The notes beneath the pieces are model-generated. The model was not told where the DNA came from and did no database searches. It saw only the letters and a program-made list of their open reading frames with translations. A DNA stretch of 64,000 nucleotides, taken from Roseovarius pacificus (GTDB lineage: Bacteria; Pseudomonadota; Alphaproteobacteria; Rhodobacterales; Rhodobacteraceae). Positions 16,586 through 26,052 of this stretch are shown here, one piece after another. A program made the translations under genes and the position numbers. The stretch is from NCBI RefSeq assembly GCF_900142665.1, contig NZ_FRBR01000006.1, positions 1 to 64,000 on the forward strand, read 5' to 3'. Position 1 is the stretch's first letter. Every line of letters starts with the position of its first letter.

Positions 16586-17752
16586 TCACCCCGCTTCAAG
16601 GGCGGTTGCGGATAACAAAGACCTCCGCCTCCACATCGTCACAATGATTGCGGTTGCTACGAGTTGGACGGATGCAAAGACAATCATCGCGGTCAGCAAG
16701 CCCAGCATGTCCGCCAATGCCCCGCTGGCGATCACGGGAAGCGAGAACCCGAAATACGCATAGACGAACAGGCCCGCCGTTGCGCGCGCCCGGTCGTCCG
16801 GCGCGCGCAACGAGACCTCTGCCAGTGAGGCGAGATAGGTAAAGCCATAGCTGGCCGCGCTGGTGATACAGGTACCGACGAGAACCAAGGTCAGGAGTTT
16901 CAACCAGACACCGGCCAGAAGCACAAGAAAGCCGAGCGGGATCAGAACGAACCCGAGGGCGAGCGCGTGATTGTTGGTCATGCGCCGCGCGATTGGCTGA
17001 CAGAGGAAACCCACGAAGATTGCCAGGAAGATCACAAGACCCGTCCATCCGCCGAGATCGTTCGCCGCCAGTTCCAGCGGGACAACCGCGATGGTCATGC
17101 CAGTCGTGGACCAGGCCAGCGCCATTGCCGCTCCGAACATCCATGTGCCAGCGGGGAAGACCGGCAAGCGCAGAAGGGATACGGGACGCGGCATGTCAAG
17201 CCGGGGCAGTCCGAGGGCGATTACCGCGAGGACCGGAGCCACTACGAACAGGGCGATATAGCTGGCCGGCAGGAGCGTCGGTCCCTGCACAGCGAGACTG
17301 ATGCCGGTCGCCAGAGCGCCGCCGCCGAAACCGAGCGACGTAGCAGAGGTAATGATAAGGGCGGCGCTTTTCGCGCGGTCCGCACCCAGTATTTCCGTCA
17401 TATAGGCCGTTCCGGCAGTCGTTGCGAGGCCGGTTCCGATCCCGAGCAGGAAGCGTGCGATCACAAGGCTTGTCCAGCTTGGTACCTGCACAAGAAGCGC
17501 CGTCGCCATGGCCCCTAGAACCAGCGCCAGCGCGATCGGAATCCGTCGCCCGATCCGGTCCGAAAGCCCGCCGAGCAGCAACAGCGTCGGCATGAGGCCC
17601 CCGACATAGGCCGCGAAGGCAACCGTCACCGCCGTCGCGCCGACATCGCTTTCGGCAGCGTAAGCATCGTAGAGCGGAGCCTGAAGATTCACCGCAAACG
17701 TGACCGTGAACAGACCAAGGGCAAGCAATGACGCGGGGATCAATTTGGGCAT
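16586..17752 (-). CDS. Major facilitator superfamily transporter
   Basis: 388 residues with about twelve hydrophobic helices. Motif A between helices 2 and 3 is GGLSDRIGRRIPIALAL. C-terminal tail is short and basic. It is divergent from a MocR-type regulator (17842), with an 89-base gap that contains the TGTA-N5-TACA dyad, so it is the likely target of that regulator. Substrate unknown; a drug or metabolite exporter of the Bcr/arabinose-efflux group is plausible. Confidence 0.83.
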   Translation of the reverse strand: MPKLIPASLLALGLFTVTFAVNLQAPLYDAYAAESDVGATAVTVAFAAYVGGLMPTLLLLGGLSDRIGRRIPIALALVLGAMATALLVQVPSWTSLVIARFLLGIGTGLATTAGTAYMTEILGADRAKSAALIITSATSLGFGGGALATGISLAVQGPTLLPASYIALFVVAPVLAVIALGLPRLDMPRPVSLLRLPVFPAGTWMFGAAMALAWSTTGMTIAVVPLELAANDLGGWTGLVIFLAIFVGFLCQPIARRMTNNHALALGFVLIPLGFLVLLAGVWLKLLTLVLVGTCITSAASYGFTYLASLAEVSLRAPDDRARATAGLFVYAYFGFSLPVIASGALADMLGLLTAMIVFASVQLVATAIIVTMWRRRSLLSATALEAG

Positions 17753-17820
17753 GGACCGAACCTCGAAGATTGACTTGAGACCGGATTGCCATGAAGTATT
17801 AAATATGACAATTTTTCTAT

Positions 17821-17833
17821 TGTACTAGATACA
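17821..17833. promoter_or_regulatory. Small dyad TGTA-N5-TACA in the MFS/MocR gap
   Basis: TGTA (17821-17824) and TACA (17830-17833) face each other 9 bp before the GTG start of the regulator gene, within an AT-rich stretch. Size and position fit an autoregulatory operator, but short dyads arise by chance. Confidence 0.35.
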
Positions 17834-17841
17834 GTGAGCGC

Positions 17842-19167
17842 GTGAGAAAAGCCCGATACATCCGCCTTGCCGACATGCTCGCGACCGCGATCCAGAATGG
17901 CAAACTCGCGCCGGGCACAAAGCTGCCCACGCATCGCGCCTTTGCGGAACAAGTCAATGTGGCGCTTGCCACGGCAACGCGCGCCTACGGGGAACTCGAA
18001 CGCAGGGGCTTGATCATTGGCGAAGCCGGTCGCGGCACCTTCGTGCGCGATCTCGGACTGCCGCCTTCGCTAGGGGTCCGGCAGGCCACCAGCGAAGGCC
18101 TCATCGACCTGGTATTCAACATGCCGGGGGATGCGGCCGATGCGGATATGTTGCGAACGGGATTGCGGCGACTCGCAGCGGCCGGCGATCTTGAGGTGAT
18201 GCTGCGCTACCAGCCACACGGCGGGCGGATGCACGAGCGCCGGATCATTGCCGAAAGCCTCGCTTCGACTCTTGGTTCGATTGACCCCGAAGGCTTGCTG
18301 GTCACATCGGGCGGCCAACACGGACTGTCGATCATTGCCCTTAGCCTCTTTCGGCGCGGGGACGCTATCGCGACCGACGCCCTGACTTATCCCGGTTTCA
18401 AATCCGTCGCGGCGATGCAAGGTCTCGATCTGGTGCCGGTCGAAGGACAACACGGAGTGATGGATACCGACGGTCTCGAAAGACAGTGTCGCGAACGTAA
18501 GGTGCGTGCTGTTTATTTGATGCCCACCGTTCACAACCCCTTGGGCACGGTTATGAGCGAGGCAACGCGCCTGCGGATTGTTGAAATCGCGCGGAAACAT
18601 GATCTTTTGATCATCGAAGATGCGGCTTATGCCTTCCTTGAACCGGACTCGCCGCCAGCCCTCGTCACCCTCGCACCGGACCGAACGATTCATGTGGGCA
18701 GCTTTTCCAAGAGCCTCGCGACAGGGCTGCGCCTTGGCTATGTGATTGCCCCCGTAACCCACAACGACAGACTGCTTGAGGCAATCAGGGCAACGACCTG
18801 GAACGCCCCGGCACTGATTTCCGGACTGGTCACAGGTTGGATTGAGGACGGCACGCTGGCTGATTCCGAACAGAACCGGAGACAGGACGGCTCAGAGCGT
18901 CAGCAGCTTTGCCGAAACGCTTTTGATGGAATACCGGTCGTTTCCCATCGCAATGCAGGTTTCGCATGGTTACCTCTCGACAAGGGTGTCAGGGCCGAAC
19001 CAATCGTCACGCGTCTGAAGGAATGCGGTATTTCTGCATGCGGCGCAGAGCCCTTCGCAACCACTGTAGCAATCCCGCAGGCGCTGCGGCTCGCCTTTGG
19101 CGGGATTCCGAAAGATGAACTGCCGGGAATTTTACGGATAGTCCGCGAGGCTGTCGAGGAAGCTTAG
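17842..19167 (+). CDS. MocR-type regulator: GntR winged helix fused to a class I aminotransferase fold
   Basis: 441 residues. Residues 1-75 are a GntR helix-turn-helix (IQNGKLAPGTKLPTHRAFAEQ, VALATATRAYGELERRGLI), and residues about 100-441 are a PLP aminotransferase fold, with the PLP lysine in HVGSFSKSLATGLRLGYV. Start is GTG 17842; no better start is available because a nearby GTG hits a stop. MocR proteins sense amino-acid-like ligands or PLP through the aminotransferase domain. Divergent from an MFS gene it probably controls. Confidence 0.87.
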   Translation: MRKARYIRLADMLATAIQNGKLAPGTKLPTHRAFAEQVNVALATATRAYGELERRGLIIGEAGRGTFVRDLGLPPSLGVRQATSEGLIDLVFNMPGDAADADMLRTGLRRLAAAGDLEVMLRYQPHGGRMHERRIIAESLASTLGSIDPEGLLVTSGGQHGLSIIALSLFRRGDAIATDALTYPGFKSVAAMQGLDLVPVEGQHGVMDTDGLERQCRERKVRAVYLMPTVHNPLGTVMSEATRLRIVEIARKHDLLIIEDAAYAFLEPDSPPALVTLAPDRTIHVGSFSKSLATGLRLGYVIAPVTHNDRLLEAIRATTWNAPALISGLVTGWIEDGTLADSEQNRRQDGSERQQLCRNAFDGIPVVSHRNAGFAWLPLDKGVRAEPIVTRLKECGISACGAEPFATTVAIPQALRLAFGGIPKDELPGILRIVREAVEEA

Positions 19168-19340
19168 GTGTTGTAAGGGAACTTTGGCTATCACCGATGA
19201 CGTAATGGCCTGAGTTTCGGCCGTCACGTAGAGGTAAGAAGCTCTTCGAAGGTCAACCAGAGACTATCTGCAGTTCACGGAGCAGCATGTGTAGCCGGGC
19301 TGTTAAAGGTGCGGTTTTGGCAATGATCCCAGTTATGTCT

Positions 19341-19374
19341 AACTCTTTACAAAAGAAGTGTTTTGTAAAGAGTT
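19341..19374. repeat. Perfect 14-bp inverted repeat upstream of a recombinase remnant
   Basis: AACTCTTTACAAAA (19341-19354), 6-base loop, TTTTGTAAAGAGTT (19361-19374). The arms match perfectly and are AT-rich, unlike the surroundings. It lies 50 bases before a truncated tyrosine recombinase. Could be a recombinase binding/crossover site, a terminator left by an element, or an operator. The rest of the 19168-19424 gap shows no gene. Confidence 0.6.
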
Positions 19375-19424
19375 TAAGATGAGCGGTCCAAGCAAGACTG
19401 GGACTTCGGAAGCGCGATGAAACG

Positions 19425-19976
19425 GTGACCAAACGGCAAATTGTAAAAAGTTCTGACGGCCGGGCGGCAGATGAGCATGAACACGCTCGTGACTACCTCG
19501 GCCAGGCACAAGTCGACCAACTGCTCGCTTCCGCGAAGAAGGGGCGGCACGGGGTGCGGGATCACCTTCTGATCCTGATGATGTTTCGCCATGGGCTTCG
19601 GGTGTCGGAAGCCATTGCTTTGCGCCGTTCAGATGTCGATTTAGCCCAGTCACGTGTTTGGATCGCGCGGCTCAAGAATGGTCTTAGTGTCGAACAGCCC
19701 GTGCCAGGCGACGAGCTACGCCCAATCCGCAGATGGCTTGCGAAGCGGGACGACGCGCTTACCTGGCTGTTCATCTCGGAGCGCAAGCAACCTCTGACGC
19801 GACAAGCGGTCAACTACATCGTCTCGTCTGTCGGCAACGCGGTTCGTCTGGACGTCAGGTTTGGGGAAGCTGCGCCGCAGCCAAGGCGAGGCCCGCGAAT
19901 GGCCGCAGCGGGCCGTTCGAACTACTTCATGCAGTATATAAGTAAGCTCTACCTCGTCGTCAGCTACCTAAGATAG
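19425..19976 (+). pseudogene. Truncated tyrosine recombinase (integrase) next to tRNA-Pro
   Basis: The frame from GTG 19425 encodes the N-terminal part of a compact tyrosine recombinase: MFRHGLRVSEAIALRRSDVD holds the first catalytic Arg and VWIARLKNG the Lys. The HxxR box, the second His and the Tyr nucleophile, expected after QAVNYIVSSVG, are absent; the last 45 codons look unrelated. So the gene is broken or replaced at its 3' end. It sits on the 3' side of tRNA-Pro, the usual target end for such integrases, which suggests the remnant of an integrated element. Confidence 0.72.
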
Positions 19977-20051
19977 GTCAACATTGCTGCATCAAAGGAA
20001 GCTTATGTGCCCGAAAGGCAAAATATCTCTGCAATCGACATCTGAAATTAT

Positions 20052-20128
20052 TGGTCGGAGTGAGAGGATTCGAACCTCCGACCCCTGCCTCCCGAAGACA
20101 GTGCTCTACCAGGCTGAGCTACACTCCG
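20052..20128 (-). tRNA. tRNA-Pro (anticodon CGG)
   Basis: Read on the - strand, the acceptor stem CGGAGTG pairs with CACTCCG, followed by discriminator A and an encoded CCA (20052-20054). The D arm carries AGCTCAGCCTGGTAGAGC, the anticodon stem-loop is CTGTC-TTCGGGA-GGCAG with anticodon CGG, and the T arm has GGTTCGAATCC. Length 77 with CCA. Confidence 0.95.
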
Positions 20129-20235
20129 ACCGTGGAACAGGCGATTACAGATCGTTGCGGCGCTTTGCAAGGGGGATTCGGGGGTTCTTGTGTTTCGCGG
20201 TGGCGATTTGCATTCTGTTATCCGGAGTAACCGGC

Positions 20236-21831
20236 ATGATGGCACAGGCATTGCCCGCTCTCGGTGGGATCGGGCTGTTTCTTCTGGGGATGAAGATCAT
20301 GACCGACGCCCTGCGCGAGGCCGCGGGCGCCGGGCTGCGCCGTTTGCTGGCGCGCTTCACCACCACGCCCTTGCGCGGTGTCGCGAGCGGCGCACTGACC
20401 ACCGCGGTTATCCAGTCCTCCTCGGCGACCACGGTCATGACGGTGGGGTTCGTGGGTGCGGGGTTGCTCAGCTTTCCGCACGCGCTCGGGGTCATTTACG
20501 GCGCGAATATCGGCACCACGGTGACAGGCTGGATCGTGTCGCTGGTGGGGTTCAAGCTCAGGTTGGGCACGGTGGCGATGGGGCTGTTGTTCATGGCCAG
20601 CCTTGCGCTTCTGCTGACCGAAGGGCGCATGGCGCGACTTGGGCGGATCGCGGCGGGGTTCAGCCTTTTGTTCATCGGGCTGGACATGATGCAGGACAGC
20701 ATGAGTGGCGCGGGGGGCTGGTTGCACCCTGATCGGATGCCTGGTGACGGGATCGGCGGAGTGCTGGTCATGGCCTTCGTGGGGCTGGCGATGACGGTCG
20801 TGATGCAATCCTCGTCCGCTGCGGTGGCGGTGGTGCTGGTCCTGCTGGACAGCGGCGCGCTGACGCTGATGCACGCCGCCGCCGCGGTGATCGGGATGAA
20901 TCTGGGCACGACCTTTACCGCCCTTCTCGCCGTGCTGGGCGGATCGCGGGCGATGCAGCAAACGGCGGCGGCCAACCTGCTGTTCAACTTCGGCACCATG
21001 CTGATCGCCTTTCCGTTGCTGATGATCTCGGCGGGTACGTTGCAGGATATCGCGATGCGTACCGGGGCGGATACCGCGCTGGTCCTGTTTCACACCGCGT
21101 TCAACCTGCTGGGAACGGCGGTGTTCCTGCCGTTTACGGATCGGTTTGCCGGATTGGTCGCGCGCCTGTTGCCCGAGCCGTCAGCCACCACCCCACCGGA
21201 GCTGGACGACAGACTGCTCAGCGACGAAGGCGCGGCCATGCAGGCGGCGCACAGTGTCCTTCACTGGGCGGCGCGGGACGTGCTGAACGCCTATTCCGCA
21301 GCCCTTGGCCCGGACCGGGATTTGCGGAGGCTGTCGGCGCTTGAACCGCGTGTCGTGCCGGTTCTGGATCAGCTCAAGGATTACCTCGCGCGGATCGTCC
21401 TGCCCCGCGACAAACCGGACGAGGCCGCCACCTATGCCGCGCTCATGCATCAGGTCGATCACCTGACCCGCCTTCTGGAACAAAGCAGCAGGCGCAGTTT
21501 TATCCCGATCCTGACGGCAAGGCCGGTCACCCTGCGCCCGGTGCGCTGGTTCGCGCGGTGCATGTCGCCTGAAAAGGACCTGTCCCTGTTCGGGATCGGC
21601 ACGCGGCTGGCGCGTATGTCCGGAGTGATCGACGGGCGCTTCCGGCGGCAGAGGCGCGCGCTTCTGCTGGGCGAACATGCCGGGATTTATTCGGTGCAGG
21701 ATACGTTCGACACCACCGATGCGATGCGGTGGCTGGCCCGGATCATGCACAATGTGCAACGCCTTGGGGAATACGACCAGACCGTGCAGAACAAACTGGG
21801 GCGGACAGATATGCCCGCCCCGCAGTCATAA
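20236..21831 (+). CDS. Na/Pi cotransporter family protein with C-terminal PhoU-like domain
   Basis: 531 residues. Two Na_Pi_cotrans repeats are visible, each with the QSSSA motif (TAVIQSSSATTVMTVGFVGA near residue 65, TVVMQSSSAAVAVVLVLL near residue 190), and a soluble C-terminal helical region resembling PhoU. Start at ATG 20236 (or 20239) with GGAG 9 bases upstream; the frame is open further but would run through the tRNA. Predicted inner-membrane sodium-dependent phosphate carrier or regulator. Confidence 0.87.
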   Translation: MMAQALPALGGIGLFLLGMKIMTDALREAAGAGLRRLLARFTTTPLRGVASGALTTAVIQSSSATTVMTVGFVGAGLLSFPHALGVIYGANIGTTVTGWIVSLVGFKLRLGTVAMGLLFMASLALLLTEGRMARLGRIAAGFSLLFIGLDMMQDSMSGAGGWLHPDRMPGDGIGGVLVMAFVGLAMTVVMQSSSAAVAVVLVLLDSGALTLMHAAAAVIGMNLGTTFTALLAVLGGSRAMQQTAAANLLFNFGTMLIAFPLLMISAGTLQDIAMRTGADTALVLFHTAFNLLGTAVFLPFTDRFAGLVARLLPEPSATTPPELDDRLLSDEGAAMQAAHSVLHWAARDVLNAYSAALGPDRDLRRLSALEPRVVPVLDQLKDYLARIVLPRDKPDEAATYAALMHQVDHLTRLLEQSSRRSFIPILTARPVTLRPVRWFARCMSPEKDLSLFGIGTRLARMSGVIDGRFRRQRRALLLGEHAGIYSVQDTFDTTDAMRWLARIMHNVQRLGEYDQTVQNKLGRTDMPAPQS

Positions 21832-21834
21832 GGA

Positions 21835-22941
21835 TCAGAGGCTGGCGTCCAGCGCCGCGACGATGGCATCGCCCATTTCCGAGGTCGAGACAGGCTGCGC
21901 ACCGTCTTCACCCAGCAGGTCCGCGGTGCGTTTGCCATCGGCCAGCACCTGCTCGACCGCCTTTTCAAGGCGCGTCGCCTCGTCCCCCTGATCGAAGCTG
22001 TAGCGCAGCGCCATGGCAAAGCTGAGGATACAGGCAATCGGGTTGGCCTTGCCCTGTCCGGCAATATCGGGGGCCGAGCCATGCACCGGCTCATACAGAG
22101 CCTTGGGCCGCCCGTTGGCCATCGGTGCGCCAAGGCTGGCCGAGGGCAGCATGCCGAGGCTGCCGGTCAGCATCGCGGCAGCGTCCGACAGGAGATCGCC
22201 GAACAGGTTGTCGGTCACGATCACGTCGAATTGCTTGGGCCAGCGGCACAGTTGCATCGCACCGGCGTCGGCATACATGTGGCTCAGTTCCACGTCGGGA
22301 TAATCCTCGTCATGGACCTTCTGGACCACTTCGCGCCACAGGATGCCCGATTCCATCACGTTGGCCTTTTCCATCGAGCACACCTTGTTGCTCCGCTTGC
22401 GGGCCAGTTCGAACGCGCTGCGCGCAACGCGGTCGATCTCGGATTCGGTATACCGCTGGGTGTTGATGCCCACACGCTCGTTGCCTTCCTCGAAGATCCC
22501 GCGCGGTTCACCGAAATAGATGCCGCTGGTCAGTTCGCGCACGATCATGATGTCGAGCCCGGCAACCACATCCTTTTTCAGCGACGAGAAATCGGCCAGC
22601 GCATCGAAACACTGCGCCGGGCGCAGGTTGGCAAACAGATCCATTTCCTTGCGCAGGCGCAGCAGGCCGCGCTCGGGCTTCACGCTGAAATCCAGATTGT
22701 CGTATTTCGGGCCGCCCACCGCGCCCAGCAGAACGGCGTCCACCTCCTGCGCCTTGGCCATCGTATCGTCATGCAGGGGCGTGCCGTGCTTGTCATAGGC
22801 GGAACCGCCGACAAGGTCCTCGCTGACGTCAAAGGACAGGTCGCGCTTGGCGCCGTACCAGTCGATGACCTTGCGCACCTCGGCCATGACTTCGGGGCCG
22901 ATGCCGTCACCGGGCAGAATAAGAAGCGAGGGGGTGCTCAT
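21835..22941 (-). CDS. leuB: 3-isopropylmalate dehydrogenase
   Basis: 368 residues, normal length for LeuB. Oxidatively decarboxylates 3-isopropylmalate in leucine synthesis. Visible are the N-terminal [20 protein letters not shown], the [11 protein letters not shown] segment, substrate Arg residues in [20 protein letters not shown], and the Mg-binding [22 protein letters not shown]. Start at 22941. The stop is 3 bases from the convergent symporter gene stop. leuD and leuC lie further right on the same strand. Confidence 0.95.
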   Translation of the reverse strand: MSTPSLLILPGDGIGPEVMAEVRKVIDWYGAKRDLSFDVSEDLVGGSAYDKHGTPLHDDTMAKAQEVDAVLLGAVGGPKYDNLDFSVKPERGLLRLRKEMDLFANLRPAQCFDALADFSSLKKDVVAGLDIMIVRELTSGIYFGEPRGIFEEGNERVGINTQRYTESEIDRVARSAFELARKRSNKVCSMEKANVMESGILWREVVQKVHDEDYPDVELSHMYADAGAMQLCRWPKQFDVIVTDNLFGDLLSDAAAMLTGSLGMLPSASLGAPMANGRPKALYEPVHGSAPDIAGQGKANPIACILSFAMALRYSFDQGDEATRLEKAVEQVLADGKRTADLLGEDGAQPVSTSEMGDAIVAALDASL

Positions 22942-23063
22942 GGGCGTTTCCTTTGCGTTGTCTGGTGTCTGCTTTCGCCTATCCCGAAGCCCCGCAATGG
23001 TCAAGAAAGGCGGCTTGGGCCATAGGCGTACAAACCCGCATCACTGGTTTTGGGCGGATAGGT

Positions 23064-24146
23064 CTATGGCTCGCGCCGGTCGGTTTCCAGATCGACCCAG
23101 ACCAACCGGTGCGCGCTGGCGCGAGTGGCCGCCTCATGGCCCGGTGTCCCCTTGGGGGGCCAATGCACCGCCGCCGCGCGCACCGTCCAATCCGCCGAGG
23201 GCAAAACGTAATCCACCCGCAACGGGCCGGGGCCGGGCGCGGGCCAGTCCACCGTATGCAGGCGCGGATCGCCTTTCGGTCCGGCCACGGGCGGCACCGG
23301 GCCGGGGCGCATCGGGCGCGGGTCGCGCACGCGCGGATCGGCCAGCAGGGCGCGGATCGCACCCTTGCGCCCTCCGCCATCCACCGGGTCCACCGTCGCC
23401 CCGCCCAGAATGACGAACCGCGCCCTGGGGCCGGGGCCGAACGCTCCGTCCAGCACATGCTGCCAAAGACGAATTTCATCGTGATTGCGGCGGCCATTGC
23501 GATCTTCGGGGCCGTCGAACACATGCGGAGCGGCGTGAAAGGCCATCAGGCCAATGCATCCGCCCGGCGCCTGCACCGGCACGATCCAATGCCCGACCGA
23601 AGACAGGCGCTGTATCGCCTGCGCCTCCTCCGACGGGAACGCCTTGCCATCCATCATGGGCAACAGCGCCCCCGGCACGTCCTGCCACAGCAGGCCCGAC
23701 AGATCGCGCACCGCGGCCCGGTCAACCGGATAGCGCGACAGGATCGCCATACCCCCCTGCCCGGAAAACGCGCCATAGCCCTGCGCATCGCCGCCGCCGC
23801 CCAACCGCCCGTCACCGTTCAGGTCCAGCCCCGTGGGCTGGCCGCTGTTGGGCGGCAGGGCAAAGATATGCGGATAGTGCGGCCCGGTCCGCGCAATGGC
23901 ATCGCGCAGCGCCCGCACTGCATGCAGGTCGTGGTCATGATCGACGCCTTGCAACAACAGGATATCCGGCATCACCTGGGCAATCACCTGCACCACGCCA
24001 GCCACCTGTGGATCCTTGCCTGCCAGGATATCGCGCAACAACAGGCCGGGGCCGTCACGTTCCAGACCCGTGTTGAATGTCGCGATGCGCAGGGTGTCCG
24101 CCGGGGCACCCCCGGCAACGAGCATCAGGAAAAGCGTCAGGATCAG
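23064..24146 (-). CDS. Secreted endonuclease/exonuclease/phosphatase (EEP)-fold protein with altered catalytic motifs
   Basis: Roughly 350 residues after a hydrophobic signal-like start (LILTLFLMLVAGGAPA). The fold is recognisable from LRIATFNTG, FSGQGGMAILSRYPV, AFHAAPHVFDGPEDRNGRRN, LRVDYVLPSADW and ASAHRLVWVDLE. Metal-site positions deviate: LLLQG replaces LQE/LQD, ILGGATVDP replaces GDxNxDP, and SAHR replaces SDHR. The start is unclear: no ATG or GTG gives a proper signal peptide. A CTG at 24144-24146 overlapping the TGA of the upstream gene (CTGA) would; the first ATG is at 24125. Confidence 0.72.
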   Translation of the reverse strand: MILTLFLMLVAGGAPADTLRIATFNTGLERDGPGLLLRDILAGKDPQVAGVVQVIAQVMPDILLLQGVDHDHDLHAVRALRDAIARTGPHYPHIFALPPNSGQPTGLDLNGDGRLGGGGDAQGYGAFSGQGGMAILSRYPVDRAAVRDLSGLLWQDVPGALLPMMDGKAFPSEEAQAIQRLSSVGHWIVPVQAPGGCIGLMAFHAAPHVFDGPEDRNGRRNHDEIRLWQHVLDGAFGPGPRARFVILGGATVDPVDGGGRKGAIRALLADPRVRDPRPMRPGPVPPVAGPKGDPRLHTVDWPAPGPGPLRVDYVLPSADWTVRAAAVHWPPKGTPGHEAATRASAHRLVWVDLETDRREP

Positions 24147-24982
24147 GCGCTGTGCAACGCCTCGGCCTCGGCCCGCGCATAGGCGCGCTTGCGCTTGTCT
24201 TCGATCATCTCGGCGATACGAGACATCGCGACACCGCGCATCAGCATACTTGCCGGCAGAAAGGCCCATGCGGTCATCGTCCAGATCAGCGTTTGCGGAT
24301 TGGCGATCGAGATCGGGTCGATCAGATCGGATGCCGCCTTGATCGCCGCCGGAATCAAGAATGGCAGCAAAGACCCTAACACAATGTTAAGGCCCGCATC
24401 CCGTTTCAGACGATACAGAACATCGCCGCCACCCGTCGGATCGAACAGCGGCAGGTTCACCCAGACATTGAACGCACCGTTACGCAACGGCCAGCCAAAC
24501 AGGCGCACCGCCGTGATGAACACAAAGATCATCACGATGGAGATCGTATAAGACAGTCCTGCCGCCGTGCGCACCGAGGTAACCAGCGCCTCATCGGCAT
24601 CGGGCGGCATCATCAGCACCACAAGGCGCACCGGCGAATACGGAAAGTCGATCGCCCGGCCCAGCCCGTCGCCCAGCTGCGTCAGGAACAGGCTCCACCC
24701 CGTAGGATCGTGGGCGCCGCGCAGGATGACCGTCAGCAGGAAAACCGTGCTGGCGAGTCCGATGAACTTGATCCGGTTGAACGGCGGGGCGAAACGGAAT
24801 TCGACGATACTGGGATACTGACCGTAATATTCGATGAAGGTCATGAACGACGCGAGAATGGCCAGCACCACCACAAGCTGCGCCGTGTCCGTTCCCGTAT
24901 CCGGCAATAGCAACGATGGCGTTGCAACCAGCAACGCAACCAGAATGGCGCGCATCAACGCACTGGTAACTTGTGAAAACAC
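24143..24982 (-). CDS. Conserved multi-pass membrane protein of unknown function
   Basis: 279 residues starting at GTG 24982, preceded by GAAGGGAAG; product begins FSQVTSALMRAILVALL. About six helices: residues 10-30, 35-55, 70-95, 150-175, 205-225 and 235-255, with a basic C terminus rich in Ala-Glu. I recognise no domain; similar uncharacterised proteins sit near leu genes in relatives (recollection, not checked). Its stop overlaps the next gene. Confidence 0.72.
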   Translation of the reverse strand: MFSQVTSALMRAILVALLVATPSLLLPDTGTDTAQLVVVLAILASFMTFIEYYGQYPSIVEFRFAPPFNRIKFIGLASTVFLLTVILRGAHDPTGWSLFLTQLGDGLGRAIDFPYSPVRLVVLMMPPDADEALVTSVRTAAGLSYTISIVMIFVFITAVRLFGWPLRNGAFNVWVNLPLFDPTGGGDVLYRLKRDAGLNIVLGSLLPFLIPAAIKAASDLIDPISIANPQTLIWTMTAWAFLPASMLMRGVAMSRIAEMIEDKRKRAYARAEAEALHSA

Positions 24983-25324
24983 TGCCCGCTTCCCTTCAAA
25001 CTGGACCGGCACGGTACTTCGCCGCGCCGTTGTGCCAACTTGATTCCGCCAATTGTGGCGGTATGCCTCATTTCTGTCCAATTTTTGCCCACTTTCGCTC
25101 TGCGGCTCAAGCTGTACCCGGACAAGACATGGATTTTTCGGCAATTTGATGTATGGGGTGGTGCGGGATTGCATCAATTTCGGTACAGAAATTAGGCAGC
25201 CTTGTGGTCCACCACTACATCTTGCGGTTCACCCGAACCCGACAACCAGAGGCATATTTCCCGATCCAAAATGAAAGCACCGCCGGATTGCTCCGGCGGC
25301 GCAACATATCAACCTGGCGCAAGG
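24983..25324. other. Intergenic stretch between the membrane-protein gene and leuD
   Basis: 342 bases without a credible gene. It holds the leuD terminator at its right end and presumably the promoter of the membrane-protein/EEP pair at its left (on the - strand, sequence around 25060-25130 is AT-richer). Open frames here show no coding character. Confidence 0.5.
25280..25299 (-). terminator. Terminator of leuD
   Basis: On the - strand the stem CCGCCGGA/TCCGGCGG (8 bp, 4-base loop) is followed by TGCTTTCATTTTGG, a T-rich tail. It starts 25 bases after the leuD stop. Confidence 0.7.
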
Positions 25325-25930
25325 TCAGACCCAAGGGCGCTCCGTACCCGCCTTGGCCTCGAAGGCGTCGATGGCGGGCGCCTTTTCCATGGTCAGGCCG
25401 ATATCGTCCAGCCCTTCCAGCAGGCAATGCTTCTTGAACTGGTCCACCTCGAACGGAAACACCTCGCCATCCGAGGTGGTAATCGTCTGGTTTTCCAGAT
25501 CGACGATCATCCGCGCATTCGATCCCTTTTCGGCATCCTTCATCAGAACGTCGATCTGGTCTTGCGGCAGGGCGATGGGCAGAATGCCGTTCTTGAAGCA
25601 GTTGTTGAAGAAGATGTCGGCAAAGCTGGGCGCGATGACACAGCGGATACCGAAATCCTTGATGGCCCACGGGGCATGCTCGCGGGACGATCCACAGCCG
25701 AAATTGTCGCCCGCGACAAGGATTTCAGACTCGCGATACTGCGGTTTGTTCAGCACGAAATCGGGAATTTCGTTGCCGTCGTCGTCGTAACGCATCTCAT
25801 CGAACAGGTTGACCCCCAGCCCCGAACGCTTGATCGTTTTCAGGAACTGCTTGGGAATGATCATGTCGGTATCGACATTGATCAGGGGCAGCGGGGCGGC
25901 AATGCCGGTGAGTTTTTCAAATTTTTCCAT
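25325..25930 (-). CDS. leuD: 3-isopropylmalate dehydratase small subunit
   Basis: 201 residues, usual length. Swivel-domain subunit of isopropylmalate isomerase, paired with LeuC. Typical strings: [33 protein letters not shown] and [21 protein letters not shown] 25930 follows AAGGAGAACC. Separated from leuC by an oppositely oriented membrane-protein gene, an arrangement common in this bacterial family. Confidence 0.95.
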   Translation of the reverse strand: MEKFEKLTGIAAPLPLINVDTDMIIPKQFLKTIKRSGLGVNLFDEMRYDDDGNEIPDFVLNKPQYRESEILVAGDNFGCGSSREHAPWAIKDFGIRCVIAPSFADIFFNNCFKNGILPIALPQDQIDVLMKDAEKGSNARMIVDLENQTITTSDGEVFPFEVDQFKKHCLLEGLDDIGLTMEKAPAIDAFEAKAGTERPWV

Positions 25931-26052
25931 TCTGGTTCTCCTTGGCTCGGTCAGAGCCGGGGTTGTTCATCGAAATCAGGGATCACGGGCCGGGAACGGC
26001 CTGTGGCAATTGCAGTGGATCGGACGGCGCGGCTGACATAGACTTTGAAATC

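Noticed and set aside
19984-20235. N-terminal extension of the Na/Pi symporter frame
   Set aside because: It would translate through tRNA-Pro; a ribosome site and family start are at 20236.
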